DNA from: Propionibacteriaceae bacterium
GTDB taxonomy: Bacteria; Actinomycetota; Actinomycetes; Propionibacteriales; Propionibacteriaceae
Reading direction: 5' to 3'
Length of the DNA stretch: 5,150 nt
Assembly (NCBI GenBank): GCA_027353565.1
Contig: DAIEHO010000158.1
Coordinates: 1 to 5,150, forward strand
The notes beneath the pieces were generated by a model. It did not search any database. It was not told where the DNA came from and was given only the letters and a program-made list of their open reading frames with translations. A program made the position numbers and the translations under genes. This document shows positions 1-5,150 of the stretch, piece by piece; position 1 is the first letter of the stretch, and each line of letters opens with the position of its first letter.

Positions 1-223
1 CCTTGATGAACGCCGAGACCGGGCTGCCGGCGACGAAGTTGGTCAGCGCGAGGGTCGGGAGCCCCAGATAGCTGGTGACGCTCGCGACGTTGGTCTCGGC
101 GGACGTGGCCTGCATCACGTACCGGCTGTAGACATGGACGGGCTGGGTGTTCTCCGGGGTGATCCGTACGCCGATCGACGTCGGGACCACGAGCGACCAG
201 GTGGCATCCTCGCGTAGCTGCAT
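1..223 (-). CDS. PfkB-family sugar kinase, N-terminal part only
   Basis: Only the first 74 codons are present; the gene continues beyond the left edge. The protein begins MQLREDATWSLVVPTSIGVR and continues with ITPENTQPVH, QATSAETNVASVTSYLGLPT and NFVAGSPVSAFIK. From memory this matches the N-terminus of PfkB/ribokinase-superfamily kinases annotated as 2-dehydro-3-deoxygluconokinase-like. In that family the 'sAEtNvA' segment belongs to the sugar-binding part and the 'LGLP...' strand precedes the lid region. The ATP-binding and catalytic Asp motifs (GxGD, C-terminal) would lie outside the window, so activity and substrate cannot be judged. The ATG start is supported by a good purine-rich ribosome binding site 5 nt upstream. 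The gene is divergent from the M20 amidohydrolase. A soluble cytoplasmic enzyme phosphorylating a sugar or sugar acid is the likely role; the exact substrate is inference. Confidence 0.68.
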   Translation of the reverse strand, partial: MQLREDATWSLVVPTSIGVRITPENTQPVHVYSRYVMQATSAETNVASVTSYLGLPTLALTNFVAGSPVSAFIK

Positions 224-228
224 CGAGA

Positions 229-235
229 CTTCCTT
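229..235 (-). promoter_or_regulatory. Ribosome binding site of the PfkB-type kinase
   Basis: Read on the minus strand the sequence is AAGGAAG followed by 5 nt and the ATG at 223. It lies within a longer purine run (224-240). It is a good match to the anti-Shine-Dalgarno sequence at standard spacing and fixes the kinase start. Confidence 0.6.
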
Positions 236-330
236 CTTCCGAGTGCCCAGAGCGCACGTGTGGTGACAGCTGAATCCTGCCCTCCCCGGACGTGTCGGGC
301 CGAGTGTTTCCGGTACTTGTCCCGTCGCAC

Positions 331-354
331 CCGGCCGGTCGACCACGTGGCCAC
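331..354. repeat. Chain of four overlapping 8-bp perfect palindromes (possible operator)
   Basis: Four perfect 8-bp palindromes follow each other and overlap: CCGGCCGG (331-338), GGTCGACC (337-344), CCACGTGG (343-350) and GTGGCCAC (347-354). The block sits 42-65 bp upstream of the amidohydrolase ATG and overlaps the candidate -35 element, a typical place for a dimeric regulator to bind. In GC-rich DNA short palindromes are frequent, so a regulatory role is inference only. Confidence 0.3.
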
Positions 355-369
355 CCAAGTTGTTAGCGT
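339..369 (+). promoter_or_regulatory. Weak candidate promoter of the M20 amidohydrolase gene
   Basis: TCGACC (339-344) resembles an actinobacterial -35 (TTGACC) and TAGCGT (364-369) fits the TAnnnT -10 pattern. The 19-nt spacer is longer than ideal. Transcription would start near 375-377, leaving a leader of about 20 nt with the ribosome binding site. It is one of few TA-containing places in this GC-rich gap, but the match is weak. Confidence 0.2.
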
Positions 370-386
370 GGCACCACCGATGTGTG

Positions 387-391
387 AGGAG
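387..391 (+). promoter_or_regulatory. Ribosome binding site of the M20 amidohydrolase
   Basis: AGGAG lies 4 nt before the ATG at 396. The frame is open further upstream to TTG at 360 and GTG at 384, but neither has a Shine-Dalgarno-like sequence in front of it. This site therefore decides the start at 396. Confidence 0.55.
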
Positions 392-395
392 CTAC

Positions 396-1574
396 ATGAC
401 CGTCCGAGACGATCTCAAGGCCCGTGTGGAGGGCCTGCGGCCCGAGGTGGAGGCCGTCGCGCGCGCGATCCACGCCGATCCTGAGACGGCCGACCTGGAG
501 CACCGCGCGGTCGCGCGCCTCAGCGAGCTGCTCACCGGGCACGGCTTCGACCTCGATCCCGCACCGGGAGATCCGACGGCCTTCGTGGCCCGAGCCGGCT
601 CGGGCGGTGCGACGGTCGCGGTCTGCCTCGAGTACGACGCGCTGCCCGAGATCGGCCACGCCTGCGGGCACAACCTCATCTCGGGAGCCGGAGCCCTCGC
701 TGCGATCGCTCTCGCCGATCACGCGGAGGCGCTCGGCCTGACCGTGCTGGCCGTCGGGTGTCCGGCCGAGGAGCGCGGCGGCGGCAAGATCCCGCTGATC
801 GCCGACGGCGTCTTCGCCGATGTCGACCTCGCGATCATGATCCACACCGTCCCGGACGGCATCCGCCTTGACCCCCGCGGCACGTCCAGCCAGGCGATCG
901 GCCAGTTCGTCGCCACGTACACGGGCCGAGCCGCGCATGCCGCCGCGGCCCCCCACCTCGGACGCAACACCACTGACGCGGTCGTCATCGCCGAGGTCGC
1001 GCTGGCGCTGCTGCGGCAGCAGGTCCCGAGCGACCACCGGCTCAGCGCCAACGTGGTCCGGTCCGGTGCGGTTCCGAACGTCATCCCCGACCACGCGACG
1101 ATCGAGTTCGAGTGTCGGGCGTGGACCCTCGAGGAGTACGAGGCGTTGCGGGTCCGCGTCGTCCGCTGCCTCGAGGCCGGGGCGCTGGCCACGGGGTGCG
1201 AGCTGACGGTCGAGCCGGTCGGGCGTCCGTACCAGCCCCTGCGCCAGAACGACCTCCTGGGCGGCCTGTGGTGCGACGCCCTCGTGGAGCTGGGGCTCGA
1301 CCCGGCTCCCGGCGTACCGCTCGCCGGCGGCTCCACGGACATGGGCAACGTCTCGCAGGTGGTCCCGTCGCTGCACCCGTGGGTCAGGCTCCCGGGCGTG
1401 ACGGCGTCGCTCCACTCGGCGGACTACGCGGCCGCGGCGGGCACCGACGAGGCGTACGAGGTGATGGCCCAGGCAGCCACGGCGATGGCCTGGACGGTGG
1501 CTGCAGCGACCAGTACGCAACAGGTGAGCCTGCTGCGCGCACGCCGCCAGGAGCTGCGCGACGCGCAGTCGTGA
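396..1574 (+). CDS. M20-family amidohydrolase/dipeptidase (M20D, PM20D2-like)
   Basis: This complete 392-aa protein has the normal length for bacterial M20D enzymes, which are two-metal hydrolases of amide or peptide bonds (aminoacyl amino acids, N-acyl amino acids, p-aminobenzoyl-glutamate, Xaa-Arg-type dipeptides). The metal-site motif EYDALPEIGHACGHN spans residues 79-93, with C90 and H92. The PAEE motif supplies the catalytic/ligand glutamates E125/E126. H150 lies in MIHTVPD and the last ligand is H340 in ASLHSADY. The lid/dimerisation domain begins around 170-190 (GRAAHAAAAPHLGRN, H181) and ends near 280. The lack of a signal peptide or membrane segment indicates a cytoplasmic enzyme. 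EYDALPE..HACGHN resembles the PM20D2/AbgB-like branch more than indole-acetyl-amino-acid hydrolases; this assignment is from memory. The gene is monocistronic, divergent from a sugar kinase and convergent with the MoxR operon. The substrate is unknown. Confidence 0.9.
   Translation: MTVRDDLKARVEGLRPEVEAVARAIHADPETADLEHRAVARLSELLTGHGFDLDPAPGDPTAFVARAGSGGATVAVCLEYDALPEIGHACGHNLISGAGALAAIALADHAEALGLTVLAVGCPAEERGGGKIPLIADGVFADVDLAIMIHTVPDGIRLDPRGTSSQAIGQFVATYTGRAAHAAAAPHLGRNTTDAVVIAEVALALLRQQVPSDHRLSANVVRSGAVPNVIPDHATIEFECRAWTLEEYEALRVRVVRCLEAGALATGCELTVEPVGRPYQPLRQNDLLGGLWCDALVELGLDPAPGVPLAGGSTDMGNVSQVVPSLHPWVRLPGVTASLHSADYAAAAGTDEAYEVMAQAATAMAWTVAAATSTQQVSLLRARRQELRDAQS
1554..1568 (-). terminator. 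Candidate hairpin terminator for the minus-strand MoxR operon
   Basis: CTGCGC / GAC / GCGCAG forms a perfect 6-bp stem with a 3-nt loop. It lies about 30 nt beyond the stop codon of the last operon gene (1598-1600) and inside the final codons of the amidohydrolase gene. There is no U-tract, so at best it is an I-shaped, GC-only terminator of the kind proposed for actinobacteria. It could be a chance product of GC-rich coding sequence. Confidence 0.25.
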
Positions 1575-1597
1575 CGAGGACGGCCTGACGCGAGGGG

Positions 1598-2275
1598 CTA
1601 CCAGAAGTGCCTGCGGGGCAGGCGGCGCTGGTCCCGGGGCGGCTCGTCAGGGTCGGATCGTTCTGCGGCGCTCAGCTCGGCCGAGAGGTCGTCGCGAAGG
1701 AACGGCTCGTCGTCGAGGGGCTCCTCGGGCGCGTGGCCCGCTTCGTCGACGCTGCCCGCCACGAGCGTGGCGACGAGGGTGGCGACACAGATCGCGACCA
1801 TCGCGACCCACGCGACCCATCGGGATGTCGGCAGGGTCGTGAGAGCGGCGACGGCGCCCCCGACCCCGGCGGTGACGAGCACGTACGCACCGATGCGCGT
1901 GCCGAGGAACCGCAGGGCCGCGGGCCGTACGACGGCGTGGCGCGGGCCCGTGGCGAGCGCCGAGAGCAGGTGTACGAGTCCCACGAGCGCCGCCACCGGT
2001 ACCGTCACCCAGATGGAGCGGTGCCACGCGAACAGCCACCAGACCGCGCAGAAGCCGAGGAACAGGATCGAGGCGACCGACTCCGGCCAGAGCACGAGGA
2101 ACGCGAGGAAGATCGCCGCGATGACGGGGGTCGTCCCGGCGAGCGCGGCACTCGTGGCGGAGTCGCAGACCGCGATGAGCGCAGTGCCGACGAGGGCCAG
2201 GACCAGCTTGGTGAGCCACTGATGAAGGGTGACCGTACGGATGCGGTCGATCAGGGCGGCGACGAGCTCGTCCAT
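1598..2275 (-). CDS. Multi-pass membrane protein of MoxR/DUF58 operon, charged C-terminal tail
   Basis: This 225-aa protein is not assigned to a family. Hydrophobic stretches at about 21-37, 43-62, 66-84, 89-108, 127-147 and 153-174 suggest six membrane helices. They are followed by a soluble tail (176-225) that is strongly acidic up to about residue 211 (EEPLDDEPFLRDDLSAELSAAE) and basic at the very end (RRLPRRHFW). With an even number of helices, both termini should face the cytoplasm, where MoxR acts. It is the last gene of the operon. Its ATG overlaps the DUF58 stop by 1 nt (TGATG) and is preceded by a very strong ribosome binding site. The frame is open further upstream, but that part would lie inside the DUF58 gene. 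Co-transcription suggests it anchors or is served by the MoxR-DUF58 pair; that is inference. Confidence 0.82.
   Translation of the reverse strand: MDELVAALIDRIRTVTLHQWLTKLVLALVGTALIAVCDSATSAALAGTTPVIAAIFLAFLVLWPESVASILFLGFCAVWWLFAWHRSIWVTVPVAALVGLVHLLSALATGPRHAVVRPAALRFLGTRIGAYVLVTAGVGGAVAALTTLPTSRWVAWVAMVAICVATLVATLVAGSVDEAGHAPEEPLDDEPFLRDDLSAELSAAERSDPDEPPRDQRRLPRRHFW
1609..1623 (+). terminator. Candidate hairpin terminator for the amidohydrolase gene
   Basis: GCCTGC / GGG / GCAGGC forms a perfect 6-bp stem with a 3-nt loop. It begins 34 nt after the amidohydrolase stop codon, inside the last codons of the convergent membrane-protein gene. It has no U-tract. Its mirrored position relative to the hairpin at 1554-1568 makes a role in separating the convergent transcripts plausible but unproven. 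Confidence 0.25.
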
Positions 2276-3561
2276 CAGCTCCTCCTCGCGAGGCGAGGCG
2301 CTCGTCGGGACCGCTCCATCGTCGCGAGGACTCCCGCGAGTGACCCGGTGCCTCTCCACGCGACGACAGGGACGCCTGCCTGGCGGAGCCGGGCGAACAT
2401 CTCCTCACGCTCGAGCCGGCGTACGACCCAGGCCTCGTCCAACCAGCTGCGGTCCCGCCGGCGGCGGCTCTTCAGCCACCGCGGGGTCCCGATGTCGGCG
2501 GGCAGCGTGTCGACGACGACGACCTCGCACCCCAGCTGGCGGAGCCGACCCACCTCTGTCGTCGACGACTCGTCGATGAGCGGCGAGCAGAAGAATACGA
2601 GAGTGCCAGGGGTGATGCCCCGGATCGGCCGGCCGCGGAACACAGGGTTCGTGCCGCGCTCGATCCGCGACAGGGCGTCGATCGTGACGAGCAGCTGCCG
2701 CGGGCCGGTGCCCGCACGGACATGGCGCATGCGACGCCCGATGTCGTGCACAGCGACCCTGTCCCCGTAGCCGAGGTAGTGGCGCGCGAGCGCGGCCACA
2801 GCCCGTACAGCCAGGTCGAGCGACGTCGCATCCGTCGGTCTGAGCCCCGGTACGTCGTGCATGGTGTCCATGACGAGCAGCACGTCGGTGTCGCGCTCGG
2901 TGAGCATCGTGGCCACGTGGAGGCGTCCGGTGCGCGAGGTCACGCGCCAGTTGATCCGCTTGAGACGGTCGCCGAGGCGGAACTCGCGCAGCTCCGCGAG
3001 CTGGCTGCCCTCCCCCGGTGTCGCCGACGGATGGCTGCCGGCCATACCGATCGGACGGGTGACGCCGCTCGAGCCCACAAGGCTGGCTGCGGCGGGTCTC
3101 ACGACGACGTACGCGGACGGGCCGTCCCCCGCCGCGCGCCACGATCCCGATCCGTCCATGAGCGCGACCTGCGGCGGCCCGACGAGGTAGCGACCCCAGG
3201 TGTGCGGCTCGACGACGACCTTCGCGTCGCCCGCGTCGATCACGGCACCCGAGCGCGGGGCCAGCCGGATCCCGAACCGCAGCGGCCACGAGACCGCGAG
3301 CCACCATCCCGGGCGGTCGGTCACCATCCGTACCGGCACCGAGTCGTCCTCGTGCACGGCGACGAGGCGCGGCCTGGTCCGTACGCGAACCACATCCGTG
3401 CGTGCCCGCGTCAGCAGTGCCCATGCCACGTGGACGACGAACGGGGCAGCCAGCACCGCGGCCCCGGGTTGACCCAGCACGATGCCGCCGAGCGCCAGGA
3501 GCAGTCCCAGGAGGAGGGACCGTACGAGCGCGGGCGTCGGCCGGATCGGGAGCTCGGTCAC
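2275..3561 (-). CDS. DUF58-domain membrane protein, vWA-like partner of MoxR
   Basis: This 428-aa protein has the normal length for DUF58 proteins. Two N-terminal hydrophobic helices (about 11-30 and 33-50) are followed by a beta-rich region (about 55-155). The DUF58 signature lies at about 183-216: GEGSQLAELREFRLGDRLKR followed by INWRVTSRTGRLHV, matching the family pattern GEG..F..LR.Y..GD..R.I.W..SARTG. The C-terminal half is vWA-like, but the MIDAS position reads MDTMHDV (D232) rather than DxSxS, so canonical metal binding is doubtful. The GTG start overlaps the MoxR stop by 4 nt (GTGA) and has no clear ribosome binding site, which fits translational coupling. The family is regularly paired with MoxR ATPases, which are thought to remodel or activate vWA-type partners. 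The biochemical role of DUF58 proteins is not settled. A basic stretch (SRRRRDR, 365-371) lies near the C-terminus. Confidence 0.9.
   Translation of the reverse strand: MTELPIRPTPALVRSLLLGLLLALGGIVLGQPGAAVLAAPFVVHVAWALLTRARTDVVRVRTRPRLVAVHEDDSVPVRMVTDRPGWWLAVSWPLRFGIRLAPRSGAVIDAGDAKVVVEPHTWGRYLVGPPQVALMDGSGSWRAAGDGPSAYVVVRPAAASLVGSSGVTRPIGMAGSHPSATPGEGSQLAELREFRLGDRLKRINWRVTSRTGRLHVATMLTERDTDVLLVMDTMHDVPGLRPTDATSLDLAVRAVAALARHYLGYGDRVAVHDIGRRMRHVRAGTGPRQLLVTIDALSRIERGTNPVFRGRPIRGITPGTLVFFCSPLIDESSTTEVGRLRQLGCEVVVVDTLPADIGTPRWLKSRRRRDRSWLDEAWVVRRLEREEMFARLRQAGVPVVAWRGTGSLAGVLATMERSRRAPRLARRS
2279..2286 (-). promoter_or_regulatory. Strong ribosome binding site of the 225-aa membrane protein
   Basis: On the minus strand AGGAGGAG is followed by CTG and the ATG at 2275; the AGGAGG core is 5 nt from the start. 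It lies inside the last codons of the DUF58 gene and is the best Shine-Dalgarno match in the window. It selects this start over the in-frame upstream codons and suggests the last gene is translated at least as strongly as its neighbours. Confidence 0.7.
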
Positions 3562-4538
3562 CGCGGCTGCACGTCGCTCGCGTCGGGGACGGGGGTCTCG
3601 TCGAGCGCCGCGTCGACGACCGCCCCGGCCGTCGCGTCACTCAGCCACAGCTCGGGCCGGAGCGTGATCCTGTGGTCGAGCGCACCATGAGCGACCGCCT
3701 TGATGTCCTCGGGTGCCACGAAGCTGCGCCCGTCCAGCAGAGCGACCGCGCGGGAGCAGGCGACGAGCGCCAAGGACCCTCGAGGGGACGCGCCGACGAG
3801 GACCGTCTTGTCCAGACGGGTCGCCGTCACCAACGCCACCACGTACCGCAGGACCGACGGCGCCACGTGGATGTCCTCGACCGCGCTCTGGACGGCCAGC
3901 AGCCTCGCGGGGTCGAGCACCGCGTCGATCGTGGCCTCCTCCGTACGGCGTGCGATGCGCCGCACCAGGACGTCGACCTCGTCGCTCGCCGACGGGTAGC
4001 CGAACGAGAGTCGCAGGAGGAACCGGTCCAGCTGCGCCTCCGGAAGCGGGTAGGTGCCCTCGTGCTCGATCGGGTTCGCCGTCGCGAGCACGTGGAACGG
4101 CCGGGGCAGGTCGAACGTGTGCCCCTCGACGGACACCCGGTGCTCCTGCATCGCCTCGAGCAGCGCCGACTGCGTCTTCGGTGGCGTGCGGTTGATCTCG
4201 TCCGCCAGGAGGAGACCTGTGAAGACGGGCCCGGGACGGAAGACGAACTCACTCGCGCGCTGGTCGTAGATGTAGCCGCCCGTGAGGTCGCTGGGCAGCA
4301 GGTCGGGGGTGAACTGAGCTCGCGTGTACGTCAGGCCCAGTGCCGTCGCGAGGCTGTGGGCGGCCACCGTCTTGCCGAGCCCCGGCAGGTCCTCGATGAG
4401 TACGTGGCCGCCCGCGAGGACGCCCGCGAGCACCAGGCGCAACGCGTCGCGCTTGCCGATGACCGCCCGCTCGACCTGGTCGAGGACGTCGGCGGCGAGG
4501 GCTGAGGCCTCCGCGAGCGTGAGGGAAGGAACGGTCAT
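3558..4538 (-). CDS. MoxR-family AAA+ ATPase
   Basis: This 326-aa protein has the usual MoxR length and all key elements. Walker A is in EDLPGLGKT (K56, T57) and Walker B in LLLADEINRTPPKTQSALLE (D113, E114). Sensor 1 is in ATANP (N155), the arginine finger region in LPEAQLDRF (R172) and sensor 2 in GASPRG (R253). A helical lid domain follows to the C-terminus. Every catalytic residue is present, so an active ATPase is expected. It has no signal peptide or membrane segment and should be cytoplasmic, acting on its membrane neighbours. MoxR proteins act as chaperone-like ATPases for vWA/DUF58-type partners; the DUF58 gene follows directly with a 4-nt overlap. The ATG at 4538 overlaps the upstream stop by 4 nt (ATGA). 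A GAGGAG sequence 11 nt upstream is a rather distant ribosome binding site. I leave the symbol empty because several MoxR paralogues usually occur per genome. Confidence 0.95.
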   Translation of the reverse strand: MTVPSLTLAEASALAADVLDQVERAVIGKRDALRLVLAGVLAGGHVLIEDLPGLGKTVAAHSLATALGLTYTRAQFTPDLLPSDLTGGYIYDQRASEFVFRPGPVFTGLLLADEINRTPPKTQSALLEAMQEHRVSVEGHTFDLPRPFHVLATANPIEHEGTYPLPEAQLDRFLLRLSFGYPSASDEVDVLVRRIARRTEEATIDAVLDPARLLAVQSAVEDIHVAPSVLRYVVALVTATRLDKTVLVGASPRGSLALVACSRAVALLDGRSFVAPEDIKAVAHGALDHRITLRPELWLSDATAGAVVDAALDETPVPDASDVQPR

Positions 4539-5074
4539 AGGCGGCTGATCTCCTCGAGGTAGGAATGCAGGACGCGGCGCGTGAGCGGTGGGACCGCGGT
4601 GGCCGGCCGTGTCAGGTAGGACCTCAACGGGCGACTGATGGCGGGTGAGGCGAAGGGGGCATGTGGGTCGGCGTCGTGCAGCCGTACGAGACGTGACGCC
4701 GTGATCTCGCTGAGCAGGTCCCTCAGCGACCGCTGGCTCATGCGGTGCACCTCGTCGGACGACGCAATCAGGGATGCCAGTCGGCGCGTCCGGTTGTCGG
4801 AGCCCACGTGGAGGCTGGACGTGGGGAAGCGGACGTCCTCCCAGCTCAGCGGGGGCGCCCAGTCCTCGATGACGACGACCAGCCAGACCACGACGGCCGC
4901 GCCCAGAGCGACGAGGATCAGCACGACCGGGTTGAAGTTGACGCCGAAGATCCCGCCCAGGACGACGGCGAGGACCGTGAGGATGGTTGCCGTGATCGCG
5001 TACGTGACGAGCAGGCGGCCTGCCGCGGACGTCATGAGCCGCCCGGCGACCCTGAGCCGACGGTCACGCGCCAC
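4535..5074 (-). CDS. Two-helix membrane protein of unknown function, upstream of MoxR
   Basis: This 179-aa protein is not confidently assigned to a family. A short basic N-terminus is followed by two hydrophobic helices (about 21-43 and 48-70). After them comes a cytoplasm-facing part of about 110 residues: a linker (EDWAPPLSWEDVRFPTSSLH), an amphipathic helical region (about 95-132, RTRRLASLIASSDEVHRMSQ onward) and a C-terminal element (RSYLTRP...PPLTRRVLHSYLEEISRL). Small two-helix proteins of this design are common just upstream of MoxR in MoxR/DUF58 operons, where they may be membrane adaptors; this is inference. The GTG start at 5074 overlaps the preceding gene by 11 nt, with only a weak AGG-type ribosome binding site. 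The ATG at 5035 (residue 14) is a possible alternative start that would leave both helices intact. The stop overlaps the MoxR start by 4 nt. Confidence 0.8.
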   Translation of the reverse strand: MARDRRLRVAGRLMTSAAGRLLVTYAITATILTVLAVVLGGIFGVNFNPVVLILVALGAAVVVWLVVVIEDWAPPLSWEDVRFPTSSLHVGSDNRTRRLASLIASSDEVHRMSQRSLRDLLSEITASRLVRLHDADPHAPFASPAISRPLRSYLTRPATAVPPLTRRVLHSYLEEISRL

Positions 5075-5150
5075 GGTTCGCCTCGCTGCTCAGGACGGCT
5101 GAGAGGTGCTCGAGGCAGTCGATCGCCGTGGAACGGGAGGACGGATCGCT
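5064..5150 (-). CDS. C-terminal tail of an upstream operon gene, unidentified
   Basis: Reading leftward from the right edge, one frame stays open for 28 codons to a TGA at 5066-5064. It encodes SDPSSRSTAIDCLEHLSAVL and then SSEANRGA. The stop lies 11 nt inside the next gene (GTG at 5074), the same overlap style as the other operon junctions, which is the main support for its being real. A short amphipathic helix (about IDCLEHLSAVLSSE) is all that can be described. In comparable operons genes for DUF4129 or DUF4350 proteins often sit here, but nothing in these 28 residues identifies one. The operon promoter must lie beyond the right edge. Confidence 0.6.
   Translation of the reverse strand, partial: SDPSSRSTAIDCLEHLSAVLSSEANRGA

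Larger units (their letters stand above)
224..395. promoter_or_regulatory. Divergent intergenic control region (kinase / amidohydrolase)
   Basis: These 172 bp separate two genes transcribed away from each other, so both promoters and any shared operator should be here. I see two CACGTG hexamers (255-260 and 344-349, 89 bp apart) and a palindrome-rich block at 331-354. I found no convincing -10/-35 pair for the kinase on the minus strand, and only a weak candidate for the plus-strand gene. No open reading frame in this stretch has a credible start or protein. Confidence 0.6.

Noticed and set aside
255..349. Two CACGTG hexamers as a specific regulator site pair
   Set aside because: CACGTGG also occurs repeatedly inside the coding regions here (for example near 2915, 3427, 3864, 4089 and 4805), so the hexamer alone carries little information. 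I kept only the denser palindrome block as a weak candidate.
360..395. N-terminal extension of the amidohydrolase from TTG at 360 or GTG at 384
   Set aside because: There is no ribosome binding site before either codon. The extra residues (MLAWHHRCVRSY) do not resemble an M20 N-terminus, and AGGAG sits properly before the ATG at 396.
363..1520. Long open frame on the minus strand antisense to the amidohydrolase gene
   Set aside because: Its translation is a low-complexity mix rich in R, G, D and V with no recognisable motif, and it lies fully opposite a gene with all catalytic residues. Long antisense frames are expected in GC-rich coding DNA.
2276..2359. N-terminal extension of the 225-aa membrane protein inside the DUF58 gene
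   Set aside because: It would overlap DUF58 by more than 80 nt and add a charged non-conserved-looking stretch. The strong AGGAGGAG and the TGATG junction mark 2275 as the start.
1607..2770. Long plus-strand open frame opposite the 225-aa membrane protein and the DUF58 gene
   Set aside because: It spans two genes supported by overlap, ribosome binding site and family motifs. Its product is a highly charged R/D/E/G-rich sequence with no domain, the usual shadow pattern.
3402..4505. Long plus-strand open frame opposite the MoxR gene and the DUF58 start
   Set aside because: The composition is dominated by R, V, D and E with no motif, while the opposite strand carries a textbook MoxR ATPase with Walker A, Walker B and both sensors.
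1..5150. Mobile elements, CRISPR, tRNA/rRNA, toxin-antitoxin or defence genes
   Set aside because: I saw no transposase or integrase motif, no spaced direct repeats, no tRNA-like cloverleaf and no composition shift. MoxR ATPases do occur in some defence systems, but here the DUF58 operon context is the ordinary chromosomal type.

Overview
The window is compact, very GC-rich DNA (roughly 70 % G+C by eye) with GTG as well as ATG starts, strong G/C bias at third codon positions and almost no intergenic space. This, together with the kinds of protein encoded, points to a high-GC actinobacterium. A Nocardioidaceae-like member (Nocardioides/Aeromicrobium type) is my best guess from protein style, not something the sequence proves.

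Layout. (1) Positions 1-223, minus strand: the N-terminal 74 codons of a PfkB-type sugar kinase that runs off the left edge. (2) Positions 224-395: a 172-bp divergent intergenic region with good ribosome binding sites at both ends and a chain of overlapping short palindromes at 331-354. (3) Positions 396-1574, plus strand: a complete 392-aa M20-family metallo-amidohydrolase/dipeptidase (M20D/PM20D2-like) with all expected metal ligands. (4) Positions 1575-1597: a 23-bp convergent gap, flanked on each side by a 6-bp-stem/3-nt-loop hairpin lying inside the 3' end of the opposing gene. (5) Positions 1598-5150, minus strand: an uninterrupted operon read right to left. It contains the tail of an unidentified gene, a 179-aa two-helix membrane protein, a MoxR AAA+ ATPase, a DUF58 protein, and a 225-aa multi-helix membrane protein with a charged C-terminal tail.

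How the genes fit together. All four junctions in the minus-strand operon are stop/start overlaps (11, 4, 4 and 1 nt), so the products are probably translationally coupled and made together. MoxR plus DUF58 is a widespread pair, in which the AAA+ ATPase is thought to act as a chaperone or activator of a vWA-like partner, often on or at the membrane. Here the pair is bracketed by two membrane proteins without a recognisable family, so the whole set is probably one membrane-associated complex of unknown task. The kinase and the amidohydrolase are metabolic genes that share a divergent control region. They may belong to one catabolic locus, but nothing here identifies the substrate.

I see no mobile element, CRISPR array, tRNA, rRNA or phage gene. 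The only candidate for an under-described system is the MoxR/DUF58 operon with its unassigned membrane partners. Its core is a known family pair, so the novelty lies in the partners and the biological role.
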